Both the position numbers and the translations under genes were made by a program. The notes beneath the pieces were generated by a model. It searched no databases. It was not told where the DNA came from and saw nothing but the letters and a program-made list of their open reading frames with translations. A stretch of DNA of 51,790 bases from Planctomycetia bacterium. GTDB taxonomy: Bacteria; Planctomycetota; Phycisphaerae; Phycisphaerales; SM1A02. The DNA lies in assembly GCA_005790565.1 (NCBI GenBank), contig SXUJ01000162.1, forward strand, positions 1 to 51,790. The letters run 5' to 3'. Shown piece by piece: positions 16,032 through 24,994 of this stretch. Numbering within the stretch: position 1 is the stretch's first letter; every line of letters begins with the position of its first letter.

Positions 16032-17274
16032 AGTGGTTCGTCGCTGAACGCTCGATGATTGACACCGGGCTTGCGAGCATCTCGAACATCACTCCAAGAT
16101 TCACAATCGCCGGACGAGCGAACAGCACCACAACGGCCGCGAGCGCGAGGTGCGGACCGTAGGGAAGTTCACGACCGAAAAAGCCCTTGCCCTTGCCCAA
16201 GAGTTTTCCAAGGAGTGACCAAGACAGACCGCTAAACGGCGCGAGAAAGAAAGTCAGAATCGCCACTTTCCAGCCGAATGCTGCGCCAACCGCGGCGAGG
16301 AGATGCACATCACCTAGGCCCATCGCTTCGCGTCCGAACGCAAACGAGCCGAGGATTCGAATCGCCCACACGATGCCGCCACCAACGATCCAACCCAACA
16401 GCGCGCCTCCGAGGAGCGCGATCGGTTGGCATGCCGCGCCGTGTAGTTCGAAGAGCGATGGAAGGAAGCACGCTAGTCCAGCTCCTGCAATCGGCGGCGC
16501 GAGGAACGCGAGTTCGGCGAACATCTCTCGACGGGCGTGCGGGTAACTCGCGGGGTCCCCTTCTGGGCCGATCACCTCGTTCCAATCCGCGAAGCTGCGA
16601 CGCAAGCGACCAGACTTTAGGAGCCACAAACTGATCGCAAGTCCGATCATGAACCCGAGGCACGCGAACCCGATTTCCCAAGTCGCGACGGGAATCGGCA
16701 CCAACCCGCGCAGTGACTTCGACTCCGGCAGAAACCCCTGCACCGTCCAGCCGATGAACGCCACGATCGAGACCACCGATGGGACCGCAATGTCAATCGT
16801 CATCGTGTCGGCGTCCATCAGCGTCATCGTGAGGAGGCCACCCAAGGCAAATGCAATGACGAAAAATGCGCTCCAAGAGCGTGAAAATCCTTGAAGGTGC
16901 CACCACGGACTCGATGCATCGACTCCCCAACCGTCGAGTCGATCAAACGGCCCGTAAAACAGAACAAAGGTGGCGAGAAAGAGCAACGCGAGCAGCGATT
17001 CCACCAGCGGATACCGCAAACTGATCGGCAATCGACAGCACTTGCACCTGCCGCGGAGCATCAGCCACCCGAGGATTGGGAGGTTCTCCCGCCAAGAGAG
17101 TTGATGACCGCACTTCGGGCAACGCGAGGGTGGAGAAACGATCGATTGGCCGTTGGGCAGTCTCCACGCAACGACATTCACAAAGCTTCCGACGCAGGCA
17201 CCGAACGCGAATGCGAACGCCGCGCCGATGAGGGTGGGAAGCCATTGCGCGAACAGGAGCGAGAAGTCACTCAA
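16030..17274 (-). CDS. prepilin peptidase (A24 family)
   Basis: 414 residues, a polytopic inner-membrane aspartic protease that cuts (and normally methylates) type IV pilin or type II secretion pseudopilins. GACVGSFVNVVAWRLPNG near the N-terminus is the family start. The zinc loop has paired CxxC motifs (CPKCGHQL and GRCKCC). The catalytic Asp sites are LMDADTMTIDI and MGLGDVHLLAAVGAAFGW. It is far longer than the usual 250-290 aa, with an extra segment of about 120 residues between the two Asp sites. Its ATG overlaps the xseB stop as ATGA. No pilin genes are in the window. Confidence 0.9.
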   Translation of the reverse strand: MSDFSLLFAQWLPTLIGAAFAFAFGACVGSFVNVVAWRLPNGQSIVSPPSRCPKCGHQLSWRENLPILGWLMLRGRCKCCRLPISLRYPLVESLLALLFLATFVLFYGPFDRLDGWGVDASSPWWHLQGFSRSWSAFFVIAFALGGLLTMTLMDADTMTIDIAVPSVVSIVAFIGWTVQGFLPESKSLRGLVPIPVATWEIGFACLGFMIGLAISLWLLKSGRLRRSFADWNEVIGPEGDPASYPHARREMFAELAFLAPPIAGAGLACFLPSLFELHGAACQPIALLGGALLGWIVGGGIVWAIRILGSFAFGREAMGLGDVHLLAAVGAAFGWKVAILTFFLAPFSGLSWSLLGKLLGKGKGFFGRELPYGPHLALAAVVVLFARPAIVNLGVMFEMLASPVSIIERSATNH

Positions 17275-17588
17275 TCGCGTGACTCGGTTCGAGGAGCGGA
17301 TGCAACGCCAGACGCCGCTCGCAGGCTCTCACCTTCAAGCGCAGCGCTTGTCTGGCGCACGCGTAACTCCGATCGATCGAGGAGCTCTCGACAGTGCTTC
17401 AAGAGCACTTCCGCGCGGGCGTGGGCGTCCAAGCTCTCGGCAAGCCCGATGCTGCCCTGCTCAATCTGCTCAAGCAACGCCTCGAGCTGCTCGAGTGCCG
17501 ATTCATAACTAAGGGCGGCGATGCCAGGGGGCATGAGGCTTGGCACGAGGCTGGGAGCATCGCCCTTCGATTGAGATTGTTTCGCCAT
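17271..17588 (-). CDS. xseB: exodeoxyribonuclease VII small subunit
   Basis: 105 residues from ATG 17588. The XseB core is SYESALEQLEALLEQIEQGS, continuing IGLAESLDAHARAEVLLKHC, two helices that bind the XseA coiled coil. The enzyme degrades single-stranded DNA from both ends in repair. N- and C-terminal extensions are low complexity. It lies 80 bases downstream of xseA and overlaps the prepilin peptidase start by ATGA. Confidence 0.9.
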   Translation of the reverse strand: MAKQSQSKGDAPSLVPSLMPPGIAALSYESALEQLEALLEQIEQGSIGLAESLDAHARAEVLLKHCRELLDRSELRVRQTSAALEGESLRAASGVASAPRTESRD

Positions 17589-17668
17589 GCGAGGAGCCCT
17601 ACAAGAGTTCAAACGGGTTTCGTTGCGGCACGATGCTAACCGACTCCCGACCCCGAGAGGCTCCTGCG

Positions 17669-19132
17669 CTACTCCACACGAGCGCCAAACCAGCCATCGC
17701 CAGTCTCAACCTCCACGCGATCGCCCCCCCCAACATCCGTCGCCCGCCGAATCACAGTTTTTCCAGACGAGTCTGTGCGGTACACCACGCTATACCCTCG
17801 GGCAAGAACCAACCGAGGGTTGACCGCGGCGAGGCGATGCTCTGCGACGACAAAGGCGCTCCGCGCTCGCTCCACTCTTTGCGCCAACGCCTTCTCATAG
17901 TGCGCGGCGCTTCCGTCAAGGCGACTCCGTTCGTTGGCGATCCGACGATCCATCTCGCTGCGAATGCGCTGGGTCAACGCACCGAGTTGAACACGCGCAG
18001 CACTCGCGCGAGCAATGGGCGAACACTGCCGTACGCGCTCCGCCTGTCTGTCGAGCTCTCGGCGTTCCCGTGCGACTCGACCAACGAGCGCTGCGCCGAG
18101 TCGCTGACGCATGATCTCAAGTTGCAGTGTCGCGCGATCCAAACTCGCCGTGCGTGCGCGGCCAAGCCTTCGTTCGAGTTGCGCGAGTTGCTCACGGAGC
18201 GGCGCGCGGTCAGGAACGATGGCGAGCACCGCCTGCGTTGGTGTACTCGCACGGAGATCCGCAACGAGGTCAAGCACGGAATTGTCTTCTTCGTGCCCAA
18301 TCGCGCTCACCACCGGAATGCGTGAGGAGAACGCCGCGTCGGCGACGACCCGCTCATTGAATGCCCAAAGATCCTCGCGCGAACCGCCACCCCGCGTCAC
18401 GAGCATGACATCGACGCCCAGCCGCTCCGCGTGCTCTGAAATGAGGCGCATCGTGGCGGCGACCTCCTCTGCCGCGCCATCGCCTTGCACACGCACATCG
18501 AACACGACGAACTCCACGAGCGCGGACCGCTCCCCTGCAGTCTTAAGTACATCGTCAACCGCCGCGCCCACGCGACTCGTCACGACCGCGACGCGCCGCG
18601 GAAAGGTCGGCACGCGCCGCTTGCGCGCTGCGTCGAAGTATCCTGCTGTTCGAAGGGTTGCGAGGAGCGCTTGGAGCGCCAACTCGCGATCTCCAACTCC
18701 TGCGAGTTCGAGTTTCGTCACGGAGAATTGCGTGCGCCCTTGCGGCGCGTAGTGCGTCAACCGCCCGGTTGCGACGACGAGTTGGCCGCTCTGCCACCGT
18801 TGCCGATTGCGAGCGAGATCGCTTGCCCACATGACTGCGCTGATCGTGGCGTTTTCGCCCTTCAGCGAAAAATACAGATGTGATCGCTCGGTGACATTCG
18901 ACAGTTCGCCGATCACGCGGATCGGAGAAGCGATCGACTCCAATGTGCTTCGCACGAGTTCGGAGAGTTGCGCGACCGTGAGTTCTTTGGGAGGCGGAGT
19001 CGCCGGCGCCTCGACGGACTTGACCACGATTGGTTCGCCCTTGTGGGACTGCCGATCATCGAAAAGTCCTCCTTGCGAACCACCGATGGCGCGGCTCGGC
19101 GTGAAGGAGATTCGTCGGGGTTCGGGCGGCAC
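17669..19132 (-). CDS. xseA: exodeoxyribonuclease VII large subunit
   Basis: 487 residues from GTG 19132. The N-terminal OB fold carries PIRVIGELSNVTERSHLYFS. The nuclease core carries RVAVVTSRVGAAVDDVL, VTRGGGSREDLWAFNE and PVVSAIGHEEDNSVLDLVAD with LRASTPTQA. A long helical C-terminal region and a conserved YSVVYRTDSSGKTVI end follow. The ORF track's GTG 19177 is in frame too, but a TATAGT box lies between the two starts, which favours 19132. The first 45 or so residues are not conserved in the family. It is divergent from recG, another recombination and repair gene. Confidence 0.92.
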   Translation of the reverse strand: MPPEPRRISFTPSRAIGGSQGGLFDDRQSHKGEPIVVKSVEAPATPPPKELTVAQLSELVRSTLESIASPIRVIGELSNVTERSHLYFSLKGENATISAVMWASDLARNRQRWQSGQLVVATGRLTHYAPQGRTQFSVTKLELAGVGDRELALQALLATLRTAGYFDAARKRRVPTFPRRVAVVTSRVGAAVDDVLKTAGERSALVEFVVFDVRVQGDGAAEEVAATMRLISEHAERLGVDVMLVTRGGGSREDLWAFNERVVADAAFSSRIPVVSAIGHEEDNSVLDLVADLRASTPTQAVLAIVPDRAPLREQLAQLERRLGRARTASLDRATLQLEIMRQRLGAALVGRVARERRELDRQAERVRQCSPIARASAARVQLGALTQRIRSEMDRRIANERSRLDGSAAHYEKALAQRVERARSAFVVAEHRLAAVNPRLVLARGYSVVYRTDSSGKTVIRRATDVGGGDRVEVETGDGWFGARVE

Positions 19133-19139
19133 GGCTCGT

Positions 19140-19145
19140 ACTATA
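19140..19145 (-). promoter_or_regulatory. putative -10 box of xseA
   Basis: TATAGT (5 of 6 consensus) on the minus strand ends 7 bases before the in-frame GTG at 19132. It predicts an almost leaderless transcript and decides between the possible starts. Confidence 0.4.
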
Positions 19146-19181
19146 CGGTCACACTTCGTCTGCTCATCACTCCGCACAGGT

Positions 19182-21299
19182 ATGGAAGTCTCGTCAAAGA
19201 CAATTCTCGAAACAAAGATCGAATCGCTTCAGGGCATCGGCCCTGCGCGAGCAACGCTCTTTGCTTCGCTTGCATTGCGAACGGTGGGCGACCTCCTCCG
19301 GCACCTTCCCTTCCGTCACGAGTTTGAACGCGCGGAAGAAGCAGTCGCGACCGCGGTGCTCCATGTACCAGCCGAAGGCGCAAACCTCGCGGTGCGCGGC
19401 GAGATCGTCGCCGTCCGCGTCGCGCCCGGTCGCAAGCCTCGAGTCGAGGCGACGCTCACGGATGGCAGCGGAACCGTGCGCCTCGTCTTCTTCAATGCGC
19501 CTTGGATGAAGTCGAAGTTTCATCCGGGCCTCCGAGGCATCGCGGAAGGCAGGGCAAAGTCACGCAGCGGCTACATCGAGATGTCGAATCCAAAGTGGAC
19601 GGCGCTCGCATCAGGAAGCGCAGCAGATGCGGTGAGTGAACCAGCGACGCGCGAAGCACGCCTGCGTCCGGTGTACGCCGCGAGTGAATCCCTTTCGAGC
19701 GCGCTCATCGAACAGTCCCTCGCAAGTGTACTCATCCAAGCATGCGCCGCGATCATCGACCCCCTGCCTCCAGCCTATCGAACTCAACACGCGCTGCCGC
19801 AACTCGGCGACGCCTACCGCGCATTCCATGCCCCGCGTGATCTCGACGAACTCGCAGCGGCACGGCGACGTTTGGCGTATGACGAACTGCTCGCGCTGCA
19901 ACTCGCGGTCGCGATTCGCAGGCGACTGCGCGAGGAGGGTGGCGCGAGCATCCTGCCCATTTCCGCGCGTCTTGAGCGCGAGATCTTTGCCCGTTTCCCC
20001 TTCCAATTGACGAAGGAGCAAGTCCGCGCGTTCCGTGAGATCGCGACCGACCTCGGCCAAAGCACGCCGATGAATCGACTTCTCCAGGGCGATGTCGGTG
20101 CCGGAAAAACCGCCGTGGCACTGAGCGCCATGCTCCTCGCGAAAGCGCACGGCGCACAGAGCGCGATCATGGCACCGACCGAACTCCTCGCCGAGCAACA
20201 CTTCCGTTCGATCAGTACGTTCCTTGACGGCACGAGCGTGCGCACCGCGCTGATCACGGGCAGTTTGAGCGCCGCGCAGCGCAGCGCGCTCCGCGTGGCG
20301 GCAAAGTCTGGCGAGATCGACATTCTCATCGGCACGCACGCACTCCTGACGGACGCACTTGAGTTCCAGCATCTCGCGCTCGCAGTGATCGACGAGCAAC
20401 ACCGATTCGGGGTCGCACAGCGAGCGGTGCTGCGATCGAAGTCCGGCGTCGATCGCACACCGCACATGCTGGTGATGACCGCAACGCCAATCCCCCGCAC
20501 CCTCGCGCTCTCGGTTTACGGCGACCTCGATGTCTCGGTCATTCGATCGAAGCCGATGGATCGGCAGAAGATTCACACGCGCCTCTTGCCCAGTGCGCGC
20601 GCGGACGAGGCATACCAGTTCGTTCGAACACGCATCGAACACGGCGAGCAGGCGTTCATCGTGGTGCCTGCGGTTGAAACCTCAGACTTAGGACTCAAGG
20701 CAACCGACACGCACCTTGCGTTCCTGCAAGACGGCGCGCTCGCCGGCCTACGACTGGCGAATCTGCACGGCCAGATGAAAGCGGACGAACGCGAAGCAAC
20801 GATGGGAAAGTTCCTCCGACACGAACTGGATGCGCTCATCGCAACCGTTGTCATCGAAGTCGGCGTTGATGTCCCCAACGCGACCGTGATGGTGGTCGAA
20901 CACGCGGAGCGATTCGGTCTCGCGCAACTCCATCAATTGCGTGGCCGCGTGGGTCGCGGCTCCAAGGGCGGCGTGGCGATTCTCATCGGCGACGCAACCA
21001 CCGACGACGGTCGCGCGCGGCTTGAAGCGATTCGTTCGACGGATGACGGATTCAAGATTGCGGAACTCGACCTTGCCATTCGCGGCCCAGGCGAGTTTTT
21101 CGGTGCGCGACAATCCGGGCTCCCTCCGTTCGTCGTCGCCGACCTCACGCGCGATCTCCCTCTGCTTGAACTTGCTCGCCGTGATGCATTCGAATGGATC
21201 GCTCGCAGCCCGCGACTCAGCGCGCCAGAAGAGTCGTCTCTGAAACGAAAGATCATTCACCTCTACGGCGAAGCATTCGGCCTCGGTGATGTGGCATAG
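19182..21299 (+). CDS. recG: ATP-dependent DNA helicase RecG
   Basis: 705 residues from ATG 19182. The ORF track's start at 18807 is antisense to xseA. RecG reverses stalled forks and branch-migrates Holliday junctions. An N-terminal LQGIGPARATLFASLALRTV helix-hairpin part is followed by a wedge OB fold. The helicase motifs are LLQGDVGAGKTAVALSAML (Walker A), MAPTELLAEQHF, AVIDEQHRFGVAQR (DEQH box), MTATPIPRTLAL and LHQLRGRVGRGSKGG (motif VI). The length is typical. It is divergent from xseA. Confidence 0.95.
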   Translation: MEVSSKTILETKIESLQGIGPARATLFASLALRTVGDLLRHLPFRHEFERAEEAVATAVLHVPAEGANLAVRGEIVAVRVAPGRKPRVEATLTDGSGTVRLVFFNAPWMKSKFHPGLRGIAEGRAKSRSGYIEMSNPKWTALASGSAADAVSEPATREARLRPVYAASESLSSALIEQSLASVLIQACAAIIDPLPPAYRTQHALPQLGDAYRAFHAPRDLDELAAARRRLAYDELLALQLAVAIRRRLREEGGASILPISARLEREIFARFPFQLTKEQVRAFREIATDLGQSTPMNRLLQGDVGAGKTAVALSAMLLAKAHGAQSAIMAPTELLAEQHFRSISTFLDGTSVRTALITGSLSAAQRSALRVAAKSGEIDILIGTHALLTDALEFQHLALAVIDEQHRFGVAQRAVLRSKSGVDRTPHMLVMTATPIPRTLALSVYGDLDVSVIRSKPMDRQKIHTRLLPSARADEAYQFVRTRIEHGEQAFIVVPAVETSDLGLKATDTHLAFLQDGALAGLRLANLHGQMKADEREATMGKFLRHELDALIATVVIEVGVDVPNATVMVVEHAERFGLAQLHQLRGRVGRGSKGGVAILIGDATTDDGRARLEAIRSTDDGFKIAELDLAIRGPGEFFGARQSGLPPFVVADLTRDLPLLELARRDAFEWIARSPRLSAPEESSLKRKIIHLYGEAFGLGDVA

Positions 21300-21310
21300 C
21301 CTCGTTCCTT

Positions 21311-21316
21311 TATAAT
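21311..21316 (+). promoter_or_regulatory. -10 box (TATAAT) of the aguB-aguA operon
   Basis: A perfect TATAAT lies 9 bases before ATG 21326, in the 26-base gap after recG. Transcription would start about 1-4 bases before the ATG. The bases 17-18 upstream show no clear TTGACA. Confidence 0.6.
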
Positions 21317-21325
21317 CCCGCGCCC

Positions 21326-22219
21326 ATGAGTTCCACCTCCACCAACAAGCGCACACTGACGGTTGGATTGCTGCAACATGCGTGTCCGATCGACACGCCG
21401 AAGGAAGAAGTCCTCGCGCTCGTTGCCGCGCTGGCAGCCGCCGCGAAGTCTCAAGGCGCGGAGCTCATCGTGACGCAAGAATTGTTTGTAGGGAGTTACT
21501 TCTGCCAAGCGGAGGACGCGGCGCGCATGGATCTCGCGGAAGCGATCCCTGACGGACCAACCTGCCAGTTCATGTCAAAACTCGCGGCGGACCTCGATGT
21601 GGAGATCACCGCGAGTCTCTATGAGCGACGCCAAGCCGGTCTCTATCACAATACGAGCGTGTACTTCTCTCGCATGGGCGAGATCCTCGGCCGCTATCGC
21701 AAGATGCACATCCCCGACGATCCACGGTTTAGCGAGAAGTACTACTTCACGCCTGGCGATCTCGGATGGCAGGTTGTCAAGGGCACGAAAGCGGTGTGTG
21801 GCATGCTCGTCTGCTGGGATCAGTGGTATCCGGAGGCGGCGCGCCTCACTGCCCTCAGGGGCGCCGAAGTGATTTGCTATCCGACGGCTATTGGTTGGTA
21901 TCACGGCGAGACACCGCGAGACGCGACGGCGCAGCGCGAAGCGTGGATCACCATGCACAAGGCGCACGCCATCGCGAATGGGTGCTTCGTCGTCGCGGTG
22001 AATCGCGTCGGCATTGAAGCGGACTTGCGATTCTGGGGATCGAGCCTCGTGTGCGATCCATCAGGACAGATCATTGCCCAAGCGAGCGCCGACAAAGAAG
22101 AGGTCATCGTCTGCACACTCGACCTCAACATGATCGAAGAGTCGCGGCGAGGTTGGCCGTTCCTACGCGATCGCCGCATCGATGCGTACCAAGGCCTGCT
22201 GCAACGATGGAACGACTAA
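21326..22219 (+). CDS. aguB: N-carbamoylputrescine amidase
   Basis: 297 residues, carbon-nitrogen hydrolase (nitrilase) superfamily. The Glu-Lys-Cys triad is visible in order: IVTQELFVGSYFC, GRYRKMHIPDDP and MLVCWDQWYPEAARL. These flanking sequences, with FSEKYYFTPGDLGW, are specific to N-carbamoylputrescine amidase, which releases CO2 and ammonia to form putrescine. The next gene encodes agmatine deiminase, the preceding step, so the pair converts agmatine to putrescine. No arginine decarboxylase gene is in the window. Confidence 0.93.
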   Translation: MSSTSTNKRTLTVGLLQHACPIDTPKEEVLALVAALAAAAKSQGAELIVTQELFVGSYFCQAEDAARMDLAEAIPDGPTCQFMSKLAADLDVEITASLYERRQAGLYHNTSVYFSRMGEILGRYRKMHIPDDPRFSEKYYFTPGDLGWQVVKGTKAVCGMLVCWDQWYPEAARLTALRGAEVICYPTAIGWYHGETPRDATAQREAWITMHKAHAIANGCFVVAVNRVGIEADLRFWGSSLVCDPSGQIIAQASADKEEVIVCTLDLNMIEESRRGWPFLRDRRIDAYQGLLQRWND

Positions 22220-22221
22220 CG

Positions 22222-23235
22222 ATGCTCGATCCTACCCTCGTTCTTTCGGAAACTCCCGCAGCGGTTGGCTACCGCATGCCTGCGGAGTGGGATCCACTCG
22301 CGTGCGTCTGGCTCGTGAAGCCGCACAACGAAGAGACTTGGCCGAACTGCCTCGCAGACGCGCAAGCGGAGTGGGAACTTTGGCGGGAAAAACTTTCCGC
22401 CGTGGTTGAAGTGCGCGAATGCGCTGCGCTTGGCGTTCCCACGAATGACAGCTGGATTCGCGATTTCGGCCCGATCTTTGTCAAGCACCGCACGACCGGC
22501 GTGGTCGCGGGCAATTCGTTTCGCTTCAACGGTTGGGGCGACAAGTACGAGGCGCGCACGCTCGATGATGGGGTGCCCTCCATCATCTCGAAACGATGGC
22601 GCATTCCGATGTGGCATCACTCCTTCGTCCTCGAAGGTGGATCAATCGATGTGAATGGCACAGGCACCGTGCTCACCACCATGCAGTGCCTTGAGAACGA
22701 CAATCGAAATCCGACCGCAGCCAAGGGCGAGATCGAGCGCGTGCTTCGCGAGACGCTCGACATTTCCAACATCGTGTGGCTCCCCGGAGGCATCAAGGGG
22801 GATGACACGGATGGCCACATTGATGACATCGCGCGCTTCGTGCGTCGTGACGCGATTGTGGCCCTGCGGGCGCCGAGTTCGCATCCGGACTTCGAAGTGC
22901 TCGAACGAAACTGGACCGCACTCACGAGCGCTCGCGACGAACGCGGCGAAAGGTTCGATTTACTCGCACTTCCCGTGCCCGAGCCGATCTATTACGACTA
23001 CCCCGCCGATCGATTCGGCCCCGGCGGACGCAACATGTTGCCCGCGAGTCACGCAAACTTTCTCATCGCCAACGGAACGGTGTTTGTGCCGGTCTTTCAC
23101 GGCGCGAGCGACGACGCGGCGTGCAGCGTTCTCCAACGCGCGATGCCAGGCATGCGCATCGAACCGATTTCGGCTCGCTCTCTCGTCGTCGGACTTGGCA
23201 GCCTGCATTGCCTCTCTTGTCAGCAACCTGCCTAA
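22222..23235 (+). CDS. aguA: agmatine deiminase
   Basis: 337 residues from ATG 22222, two bases after the aguB stop; ATG 22207 (MERLTMLDP) is an alternative that overlaps aguB. It belongs to the guanidino-group-modifying family. Active-site segments are PTNDSWIRDFGPIFV, WLPGGIKGDDTDGHIDDIAR, PADRFGPGGRNMLPASHANF and the C-terminal catalytic cysteine in LGSLHCLSCQQP. It turns agmatine into N-carbamoylputrescine and ammonia. In many relatives GDDT is followed by HGH; here it is DGH. The stop overlaps the polX stop tail-to-tail by two bases. Confidence 0.93.
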   Translation: MLDPTLVLSETPAAVGYRMPAEWDPLACVWLVKPHNEETWPNCLADAQAEWELWREKLSAVVEVRECAALGVPTNDSWIRDFGPIFVKHRTTGVVAGNSFRFNGWGDKYEARTLDDGVPSIISKRWRIPMWHHSFVLEGGSIDVNGTGTVLTTMQCLENDNRNPTAAKGEIERVLRETLDISNIVWLPGGIKGDDTDGHIDDIARFVRRDAIVALRAPSSHPDFEVLERNWTALTSARDERGERFDLLALPVPEPIYYDYPADRFGPGGRNMLPASHANFLIANGTVFVPVFHGASDDAACSVLQRAMPGMRIEPISARSLVVGLGSLHCLSCQQPA

Positions 23236-24989
23236 CCCACACCGCACCGCTTCTGCATGCGCCAAGCGTTGAGTGTTTTCGGGTCCATCGCGTTGAGGCA
23301 CTGCGATGCGGGCAACCAACCCCGCTGCGCGGTGAGCACGCCGTAGCGAAGTTCGTCGAAGTCGCTGGTTGCGTGCACATCGCAATCAATCGCGATCATG
23401 CATCCCACGGTCGCTGCGCCACGCACATCCGCATCTCGAAGATCGAGTCGCAAGTGCTGCGCATTGATTTCGAGCGCGGTGTTGTGCTTCTTGGCTGCTC
23501 CGAAGAGCGCATCCATCGCGAGTTCAAGCCCGGGGCGACCATTCACGACGCGTCCGGTGGGATGACCGATCACATGCACGAGCGGATGCGCGATGGCGCG
23601 CAACATGCGAGCGTTTGCGAGCGCGGATTCCTGCTTCAAGGCCGCGTGCGGACTCGCGACGACCCAATCGAGCTTCGCGAGTAGCTCGTCGTCATAGTCA
23701 AGTGTGCCGTCCGAGAGAATGTCGACTTCGCTCCCCGCCCAGATCTGCATGGCCGGAAATCGCGCCCGCGCCGCGTGAATCGCGGCGATGTGCGTGATGA
23801 CGCGAGCCTCGTCAAGTCCGTTCGCCTGCGCCTGTCCCTTCGAGTGATCGGTGATCGCAATCGTGTGGAAGCCGCGCGACTGCGCAGTCGCAACAATCTC
23901 ATCAATCGTCATCTTCCCGTCGCTCGCGTTGGTATGGCAGTGCAATTCCGCTCGAATGTCCTCCATCACGACAATGCGCGGCAACACTGAGCCGATCGCG
24001 AACGCATCGAACTCTCCACGATCCTCCCGCATCGTCGGCGGTATCCACTGCAATCCGAGCGCGGCGTGGATGTCGGATTCTTCGACGCTCGCGACAGGAA
24101 GCGCGCCCTCCGCCACCGTTCCATCCTCCGCCGCGTGAAACAGACCGTATTCATTGAGTCGCATGCCTTGCGCGATCGCCCGCTCACGAAGTCGAATGTT
24201 GTGATCGGTGCTTCCCGTGAAGTAGAGCCACGCCGAACCGAAGCGATCGAGTGGCACGACGCGAAGGTCAATCTGCACGCCGTGCTTGGTCAGAACACTG
24301 GTCTTTGTCTCGCCCGTCGCAAGCACCTTGGCCACATCCTCGCGCCCGCGAAACTTCTCCATCAACGCCGGCGCATCGGTGCTCGCTGCGAGGATATCGA
24401 TGTCGCCGATCGTCTCCCGACCGCGCCGCAAACTTCCCCCGTACGCGATGCGCTGCACGCACGCGAGCAAACCGAGGTCCCGCACGAGTGCTTCCGCAAT
24501 GGGGAGCGCCTCGCCAATGCGGATGCGTCCGCGCGACTGCTCAAGAAATGCAATGCCTTCCTTCAGATTCTCAACCGACTTTGGCCCCATGCGTGGCAGT
24601 CGCGCAATCGCGCCTGTGTCAATCGCAGTCTTGAGGCCTGCGAGATCCTCGATCGCAAGATCGGTCCACATCGCGCGAACCGTCTTCGGACCGAGGCCTT
24701 GGATCTGCAAGAGCTGCGTGAGTCCTGCGGGAACTCGGGCACGCAACCCCGTCAGTTCCTCCATGGTTCCACTCGTCGCAAACTCCTGAATCTTCGCGAC
24801 CGTCGATGCGCCCACGCCATCCATCGCAAGCAACGCGGACTTCTCGAGCTCGCACACATTGCTCGTGAGCGCTTCAATCGTGCGAGCCGAACGGCGCAAG
24901 GCATTCACTTTGAAAGCGTTCTCTCCGAGAATCTCAGAGAGCACCGCCAGTTCTTCAAACGCCGCGGCGACTTTTCCGTTGGTAGACAT
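23232..24989 (-). CDS. polX: DNA polymerase/3'-5' exonuclease PolX
   Basis: 585 residues, typical for bacterial PolX (about 570). Helix-hairpin-helix lyase regions carry MDGVGASTVAKI, IQGLGPKTVRAMW and MGPKSVENLKEG. The polymerase site is YGGSLRRGRETIGDIDIL, with the third Asp in VQIDLRVVP. The C-terminal PHP nuclease domain carries ELHCHTNASDGKMTIDEI, IAITDHSKG and a late metal ligand in CDVHATSDFDELRYGV. It fills short gaps in base excision repair and proofreads with the PHP domain. It is downstream of waaA with a 5-base gap; AAAGG sits close before the ATG. Confidence 0.94.
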   Translation of the reverse strand: MSTNGKVAAAFEELAVLSEILGENAFKVNALRRSARTIEALTSNVCELEKSALLAMDGVGASTVAKIQEFATSGTMEELTGLRARVPAGLTQLLQIQGLGPKTVRAMWTDLAIEDLAGLKTAIDTGAIARLPRMGPKSVENLKEGIAFLEQSRGRIRIGEALPIAEALVRDLGLLACVQRIAYGGSLRRGRETIGDIDILAASTDAPALMEKFRGREDVAKVLATGETKTSVLTKHGVQIDLRVVPLDRFGSAWLYFTGSTDHNIRLRERAIAQGMRLNEYGLFHAAEDGTVAEGALPVASVEESDIHAALGLQWIPPTMREDRGEFDAFAIGSVLPRIVVMEDIRAELHCHTNASDGKMTIDEIVATAQSRGFHTIAITDHSKGQAQANGLDEARVITHIAAIHAARARFPAMQIWAGSEVDILSDGTLDYDDELLAKLDWVVASPHAALKQESALANARMLRAIAHPLVHVIGHPTGRVVNGRPGLELAMDALFGAAKKHNTALEINAQHLRLDLRDADVRGAATVGCMIAIDCDVHATSDFDELRYGVLTAQRGWLPASQCLNAMDPKTLNAWRMQKRCGVG

Positions 24990-24994
24990 GACCT

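Noticed and set aside
19611-20642. 343-residue minus-strand ORF
   Set aside because: Antisense to recG helicase motifs.
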